Source of the DNA: JAGXFP01 sp046484585
GTDB taxonomy: Bacteria; Desulfobacterota; Desulfobulbia; Desulfobulbales; JAGXFP01
DNA: 64,000 bases
Direction of reading: 5' to 3'
Assembly: GCA_046484585.1 (NCBI GenBank)
Contig: JAWOIQ010000093.1
Coordinates: forward strand, 8,423-72,422
In this document: in pieces, positions 59,746 through 64,000 of the stretch
Numbering within the stretch: the stretch's first letter is position 1
How the letters are laid out: every line of letters starts with the position of its first letter
Position numbers and translations under genes: made by a program
The notes under the pieces: generated by a model
What the model was told of the DNA's origin: nothing
What the model saw: only the letters and a program-made list of their open reading frames with translations
Databases searched by the model: none

Positions 59746-60999
59746 CTATTTTTCGCCTTTCCATGCATATAAAATCGGCAGCCTGTAGAGAATGAAGCGG
59801 TAAGTTGCCAGATACAAAGTGAAGATGGTGATGGTAATGGCCACTTCCTTCCAATGGGGAATCTCTTGATACATGTGCCAGTTAAAGCCGATCAGCGCCG
59901 TGTTGATTCTGTTCCAGAGCACCCCGAAAACGCTGATAAAAGCTGCGACGCGCGCCATCTGCGCGTTGCCGTTTCGGACGGCAAAGGCAAAGAGCATCAT
60001 CGGGATGACGACGCCTATGGTGAGCTCAAGCAGATAATATTGCCCCCAACCGGTGAACAGGTAGACCCACTCCTTGTCATGGGCAATAGCCATAAATTTG
60101 ATACCGAGATAGGTAATCATCGCGAAAGCGGCCCCCTTGGCCAGGCCGAGGGTCAGTTTATCCAGGGAATCAAGAAATTGATTGTCACAGCGCCAGGCCA
60201 GGAACCATTTCGATAAAGTGCTGACGATAATGAGCATGGAGAGGCCGCCGAAGACGGCTGAGCACAGGAACTGTATCCACAGGAAGTTGGCCGACATCCA
60301 CAAGGGGTGGAGCTTGCCGGCCGGATAAGTAAACAGGGCGCCGAGGGCTCCCTGGTGCAGGGTTGAAAGGATAATGCCGGCAATAGTCAGGCCGAGGACC
60401 ATGCTTCTGATCATCCTTTTCCCCTTCAGCCAGCCGATCCACTCGAAGAAGGACGGCAGGACTTCGGCGATCTGGACCGAAAGGTAGGTGGCGACATGCC
60501 AGGCTACCAGAAAGAGAACAGCCGCCGGCCCCAGGGAGACCACCATTGGATACGGCAGTCGCCAGGGCATCCCCAGGTCGACTTGCAGGTAGACAACCGC
60601 AAAGAAGTAGCCGAGCAGACCGTTCAGCAAGGCGAGACGTTCAATGGGATGAAAGTCCTTCCGGCCAAACAGTTCAACCGTGGTGCCGAGCATGAAGCCC
60701 GAAGCGGAGAGGGGGACCATGCCAAAGAGGCCGAAGGCGAGGAACAACCCCCAGGGATAATCGTTGGAGCCATGGGTAACCGCACCCAGACCGAAAACGA
60801 AACGCTCCACGATAATCGGCACGCCTATCGCAAAAATGATCAAGATCAGCCAGTTAAGCGGGTTTCTGACCAGCTGTTTACGATAGTCATCAAAGCTGAG
60901 TCCGAGCAGTAGTTTCTCCTTCAGGGTCCACCGTGAACCGTCCGGTTTAAAATGGTCGCTAATTGGTATTTCCTGTTTTTCGCTGGCAAAGAGTTTCAT
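59746..60999 (-). CDS. NrfD/HybB-type quinone-interacting membrane subunit
   Basis: A 417-residue integral membrane protein with about ten spans, e.g. NPLNWLILIIFAIGVPIIVE, AVLFLVAWHVATYLSVQIAE, LWIQFLCSAVFGGLSMLIIV and the end ITITIFTLYLATYRFILYRL. It carries NrfD-family features such as WGLFLAFGLFGMVPLSASGF and LHQGALGALF. Such subunits exchange electrons with menaquinone in Hyb, Hmc, Dsr and Psr complexes and bind no haem. Its ATG overlaps the stop of the Fe-S gene by one base (TAATG), so the two are tightly coupled. Together with the Fe-S and cytochrome c proteins it would link the quinone pool to a periplasmic electron carrier. Confidence 0.92.
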   Translation of the reverse strand: MKLFASEKQEIPISDHFKPDGSRWTLKEKLLLGLSFDDYRKQLVRNPLNWLILIIFAIGVPIIVERFVFGLGAVTHGSNDYPWGLFLAFGLFGMVPLSASGFMLGTTVELFGRKDFHPIERLALLNGLLGYFFAVVYLQVDLGMPWRLPYPMVVSLGPAAVLFLVAWHVATYLSVQIAEVLPSFFEWIGWLKGKRMIRSMVLGLTIAGIILSTLHQGALGALFTYPAGKLHPLWMSANFLWIQFLCSAVFGGLSMLIIVSTLSKWFLAWRCDNQFLDSLDKLTLGLAKGAAFAMITYLGIKFMAIAHDKEWVYLFTGWGQYYLLELTIGVVIPMMLFAFAVRNGNAQMARVAAFISVFGVLWNRINTALIGFNWHMYQEIPHWKEVAITITIFTLYLATYRFILYRLPILYAWKGEK

Positions 61000-61940
61000 T
61001 ATTCTTCCCCCCCGTCGATATGGTGATGTTTATTTTGTTCCTTGCGGTTGGCCAGCAGATGAAATCCTGCAAAAAGAGCCGGCCAGATAACCAGGACCAT
61101 GGGAACAATCGACAGAAAATCTCTCACGAAATTGATTACCGGTTCATGGGGAACATGGACATCAAAGCCTACTTCGCCGAACTCTACCGGAGAAAGATAC
61201 ATCCAGGCGGTTCCTCCCGCCTCATTCTCGCCATAAATGTGGTTGACGTAACTGCCCGGGTTCTGCCTGATCCGCTTTCTGCCGATTTCCAGGAGGTCGA
61301 CTCGTTTACCAAAGGTCAAGGCCTCCTGGGGGCAGGCCTTGACACAGGCGGGTGGCCGGCCCTCTTTCAGGCGAGTATCATAACAGAAGATACACTTCAT
61401 GATCCTTGGACTGAATGCGCTGGAATACTTAAAGGTTGGAATATAAAACGGGCAGGCAATCATACAGGTACGGCAGCCGACGCATACATCCGCATTGTAG
61501 ATAACCGCCCCTTCCGGGGTCTTCGTATAGGCGTTGACAAAGCAGGAGGTCAGACAGGCCGGTTCCAGACAATGGTTGCACTGACTTTTCCGGTAGAGGG
61601 GATGATCGATCTCCGGCAACTCGTACTTGTTGACCACGGTGTAGCGTGTCTCGTCGGTCCTTCGTCCTGCCCCTCCGTGTCCTCCGCTTTCATGGGCATC
61701 GAAGACCGAGTAGTCGTTAAAAGGTTTTTCCGGTACAGGCAATCCCTGTTCCTTATTACAGGCGGCCTCGCAGCTCCGGCAACCGACACAGCGGTTAAGA
61801 TCGACGATTACCCCCATGCTATCCGGGTAGTGGTCGAAATTCCCCGCCGCCCGGGCATTTTTAAGGCTGAGCACGGTCGCGGCTGTTCCACCGAAACCGC
61901 CCTTGATGAAGCTTCTACGGTTGATTATTTTATTTTTCAT
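60999..61940 (-). CDS. Tat-exported HybA-like [4Fe-4S] ferredoxin subunit
   Basis: A 313-residue protein. Tat signal (INRRSFIKGGFGGTAATVLS) at the start, then four [4Fe-4S] cysteine groups: CVGCRSCEAACN, CNHCLEPACLTSC, CVGCRTCMIACP and CIFCYDTRLKEGRPPACVKA with its CP. A C-terminal span (SIVPMVLVIWPALFAGFHLL) anchors it to the membrane, as in HybA. It should pass electrons between the cytochrome c and the NrfD-like subunit on the periplasmic side. The ATG at 61940 gives a proper Tat N-region; a start four codons earlier (61952) is possible. Confidence 0.94.
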   Translation of the reverse strand: MKNKIINRRSFIKGGFGGTAATVLSLKNARAAGNFDHYPDSMGVIVDLNRCVGCRSCEAACNKEQGLPVPEKPFNDYSVFDAHESGGHGGAGRRTDETRYTVVNKYELPEIDHPLYRKSQCNHCLEPACLTSCFVNAYTKTPEGAVIYNADVCVGCRTCMIACPFYIPTFKYSSAFSPRIMKCIFCYDTRLKEGRPPACVKACPQEALTFGKRVDLLEIGRKRIRQNPGSYVNHIYGENEAGGTAWMYLSPVEFGEVGFDVHVPHEPVINFVRDFLSIVPMVLVIWPALFAGFHLLANRKEQNKHHHIDGGEE

Positions 61941-62018
61941 CTGTACCCCCATAAAACTTTTTATATGGTTTCTGGATATGCATGAAGTCTAAATAATTTC
62001 CGGTATGGATCCGAAGAA

Positions 62019-62525
62019 TCAAGGCGCCGGAGAATAGCGCCCGGCATTGAATCTTTTTTCTCCTGCTTCGTTCATTACATGACAATCTTCGCAGCCGGTC
62101 GGGCCCCCTTGTTCCTGATGACAACCCACGCAGTTCAGATGATAGGCGCCTTTAAGACCGGGCTTTTCGACATGGTATAGTTCCGGATTATCTAGAGTCG
62201 CAAGATACTTGGTACCAAAGCGATTTTGGGAGTGACAGTCCGCGCAGCTGACCGTATCTCCCTCCAGGGGGTTGGTGTGGCATTTCTTGCAGTTCCATCG
62301 TTGGGTCACTGTTCCAGCCGTATGATGATGGCAGTCTGAGCACTCGGCCATCTCGGTATGCCCTGCATGATCGAACTCGACCGGCTCATAGAGTTCTTCA
62401 AGAAGACCGATTGTCACGGACTCAGGGGCGTCTGACTGATCGAGAGCTCGGCCTGCTCCGCTACAGAGCAGGACAACACCCAAAGCAATTACCCAAATCT
62501 TGCATCCCTTTTTTGTTGGCGCCAT
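62019..62525 (-). CDS. Multihaem cytochrome c (class III type, five CxxCH)
   Basis: A 168-residue exported protein. Signal peptide (WVIALGVVLLCSGAGRALD). Five haem motifs: CSDCH, CKKCH, CADCH, CVGCH and CEDCH. The first part (EPVEFDHAGHTEMAECSDCH) resembles the cytochrome c3 / class III fold, where distal His residues come from HxxH-type sites. It is the first gene of the minus-strand operon and would be the periplasmic electron carrier or docking subunit of the membrane complex. AGGAG precedes ATG 62525. Full-length relatives in the Hmc and Ohc complexes carry more haems; this one is small. Confidence 0.92.
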   Translation of the reverse strand: MAPTKKGCKIWVIALGVVLLCSGAGRALDQSDAPESVTIGLLEELYEPVEFDHAGHTEMAECSDCHHHTAGTVTQRWNCKKCHTNPLEGDTVSCADCHSQNRFGTKYLATLDNPELYHVEKPGLKGAYHLNCVGCHQEQGGPTGCEDCHVMNEAGEKRFNAGRYSPAP

Positions 62526-63433
62526 ACCGTTTCTCCTTATCTGGTTCAAGGGTTGATCAATCTTGTTTCTTATTTGAAAGTGGAAAATAAGATGGCTCAT
62601 CCCTTCGTTTTTCCACACCTTTTTTCTTGTCGGCTCCCTGGAATTCTCGACCGATCTTCACGTTACCATGGCAAATTTCTCAAAATTCCGGCCATTTCAA
62701 AAAGAACCTGCTGTCCCGATTCCCCTTTAAATTAATGAATTAGCTGCCAGGTCACTCCTCGCTAGAAAATCAGGGAGACCTGATCGGACTAAAAAAAGTC
62801 CGGCCCAAAAAAGTATTTCGGGAGGGGTATCGGGAGATGAATGTGAAAAATTTCGTTACATCGTTGGTATCGGTTGGCACCGAAAACAGGCAGGGAATCT
62901 TTTGGAGGAGGTCCGACTCGAGGGATGCTTGGGTGTCAGCAACAGGAAAACAGATATGGGAAGATATTTCAGAAAGGGAAAGGGAAATGAAAGTTAATCT
63001 ATCCCGGGCATTATTCCGGCCGGATGGCCCGGCGGATATTTTATTGTTGCTCATCATTATTGTCGACCTTCTGGTATGTCAACAAAGGCGAAGCATATCA
63101 AATTCCGCATCGCAAAATCACGCACCTATTAATGCTCGCACATATAAAGAATAAATGTCAAGTCGACTCACATGACAGGATAAGATCCTGCGATATGCTC
63201 AGCTGCGCGAAGAATATGCGACAAAGGCCGATCCCGGAAACAGGCCGGCCGAACAATAATCTATAAACTTCGGGATTAACTTGCCGGACAACAGCACACA
63301 GGATTCGGACATCCGCCCCTTTGAATATGAAAGGACAGAAAAAAGACTTTTTATAAAGTACCTGATGGATATTGGAAAGTTTGCTCACCATTCAGGTATA
63401 GGAAAGAAATCCGAAAGAAATGTCAGATCGGAT

Positions 63434-63504
63434 AAAGCCGAGTTGAGCAGCTCGTCTGCTTTTATGCCCTTTAGGGTGCAAACGAAACTTATGCCCTGTG
63501 GGTA
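63434..63504 (-). repeat. Dispersed hairpin repeat R1, copy 8 (with insertion)
   Basis: AGCCGAGTT, the stem GAGCAG-CTCGT-CTGCT, then an added TTTATGCCCTTTAGGGTGCA segment, then AACGAAACTTATGCCCTGTG. The added part recalls the one in copy 7, so the two form a subfamily. Confidence 0.8.
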
Positions 63505-63527
63505 AAACAGCGAAAAGCAAAATACTT

Positions 63528-63570
63528 CCCATAAAAAAAGGAGGGCCGTAAAGGCCCTCCTTTTTATGGG
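63528..63570. terminator. Strong bidirectional rho-independent terminator
   Basis: AAGGAGGGCC (63538-63547) and GGCCCTCCTT (63553-63562) form a perfect stem around GTAAA, with A- and T-runs on both sides and CCCAT/ATGGG outer pairing. It ends the cytochrome b gene on the minus strand and could also stop + strand transcripts. Confidence 0.93.
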
Positions 63571-63634
63571 AATGATTTATTGGACCCGGGATATTCCGGA
63601 TCGTTTTATGCCATCGTTCAGCGATCTCCTTCCG

Positions 63635-64000
63635 CTAGTGTTTCCCGATATAACTGAACATGGTGATTATGATTGAGACGATCAGCACAGAGCCTGTTGC
63701 GACGACAAACAAACCAAACACGGTTGACATCCTTTTCAGCCAAGGCGCTGGAGCCTGGCGCTGGACCAGCTCTTCAAGTTCGCCGGAGGCCACCAGTTGA
63801 TCATATTCCCTAGGGCGTTCATGCTTCAGTTCATCAACCGAAATAGAGCCGACAAAGATAACCGGGTCCAGGGGGAATTTATCCGGGCGCAGATGGGTAT
63901 TATAAAAATGAATGGTGAAAATAAAACCTGCCGCCAGCAACGCTTCATCACTGTGGATAATAGTGGCGATATTCAACCAGTAACCTGGTAACAGATTGGA
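63635..64000 (-). CDS. Cytochrome b561 / formate dehydrogenase gamma-like subunit, C-terminal part (5' end outside window)
   Basis: The frame runs off the right edge; the last 121 residues are seen. The block NIATIIHSDEALLAAGFIFT with IHFYNTHLRPDKFPLDPVIF is typical of di-haem cytochrome b subunits (FdnI/b561-like) in Desulfobacterota. The two His residues (IIHSDEA, TIHFYNTHLRP) are haem-ligand candidates. One final span (VFGLFVVATGSVLIVSIIIT) follows a charged loop (DELKHERPREYDQLV). It probably belongs to another quinone-linked redox complex encoded upstream. It ends before a strong terminator. Confidence 0.82.
   Translation of the reverse strand, partial: SNLLPGYWLNIATIIHSDEALLAAGFIFTIHFYNTHLRPDKFPLDPVIFVGSISVDELKHERPREYDQLVASGELEELVQRQAPAPWLKRMSTVFGLFVVATGSVLIVSIIITMFSYIGKH

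Larger units (their letters stand above)
62526..63634. other. Long intergenic region before the cytochrome operon
   Basis: About 1.1 kb. It must contain the promoter of the cytochrome c/NrfD operon. I found no sigma-54 match there. An open frame at 62837-63154 (+) is preceded by GGGAG but its protein is not family-like and I do not call it. R1 copy 8 and a strong terminator fill the right end. Confidence 0.45.

Noticed and set aside
62526..62800. Sigma-54 promoter before the cytochrome c operon
   Set aside because: TGCCA-type matches on the minus strand lack a GC at the required -12 distance.
62837..63154. Open frame of 105 codons with GGGAG before its ATG
   Set aside because: The product has no recognisable domain, mixed composition and a hydrophobic patch at a random place; it overlaps other equally poor frames. 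A small unknown protein cannot be excluded.
4091..63504. R1 repeats as a CRISPR array or integron attC sites
   Set aside because: Copies are far apart, in both orientations, without spacers; no cas or integrase gene is present.

Overview
The window looks like a chromosomal segment from an anaerobic, sulfur-metabolising Desulfobacterota-type bacterium (former Deltaproteobacteria). Three things point there: a complete CO dehydrogenase/acetyl-CoA synthase cluster with HdrA- and MvhD-type electron-transfer proteins, in-frame UGA (selenocysteine) codons in three of its genes, and a multihaem cytochrome / Tat-exported Fe-S protein / NrfD-type membrane complex near the right end. The assignment is by gene content only; no 16S or ribosomal protein gene is present.

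Layout. 1-0.5 kb: 3' end of a BatD-like membrane protein. 1.0-18.7 kb: the carbon-metabolism block, all on the + strand: folD, cooS, a metF::acsD fusion, acsB, acsC, a giant Sec formate dehydrogenase fused to an FAD/NAD(P) oxidoreductase and ferredoxin modules, a Sec hdrA with two FAD modules, and a Sec mvhD, closed by a strong terminator. Together these enzymes could interconvert CO2, formate, C1-folate, CO and acetyl-CoA, and the last three could move electrons between formate, NAD(P)H and ferredoxin. fhs, acsE and cooC are not in the window. 18.9-23.5 kb: a lone receiver protein, then a visibly AT-richer minus-strand island with an orphan CopG antitoxin, two HNH nucleases, a C5-cytosine methyltransferase that seems to lack motif X, and a HigBA toxin-antitoxin pair. 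24-35.5 kb: housekeeping genes (rlmN, a radical SAM protein, serC, a receiver protein, miaA, pgsA, recJ, purB, a DUF4911 protein, miaB, a PHP phosphoesterase). 35.6-49.5 kb: an FHA/AAA+ regulator without the GAFTGA motif, small proteins, an MMPL/RND exporter, UV endonuclease uvsE, a DUF523/DUF1722 protein, an SDR/DUF2867 protein, a cis-prenyltransferase, membrane proteins and a DUF748 protein. 49.3-57.1 kb: signalling (HD-GYP, GGDEF, a substrate-binding/PAS sensor without output domain) plus pcm and nfi. 57.2-64.0 kb: a PAS sigma-54 activator, a candidate sigma-54 promoter, the cytochrome c / Fe-S / NrfD / small membrane protein operon and the 3' part of a cytochrome b gene.

The intergenic DNA is unusually rich in structured repeats: an eight-copy element of about 50 bp with a hairpin core, a MITE with 13-bp terminal inverted repeats and a 5-bp target duplication, long cruciform-like palindromes (one inside the acs cluster), and a nested repeat island at 50.7-51.3 kb. 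The most notable coding features are the run of three selenoproteins and the metF::acsD fusion, which keeps a ribosome-binding site and ATG at the domain junction.
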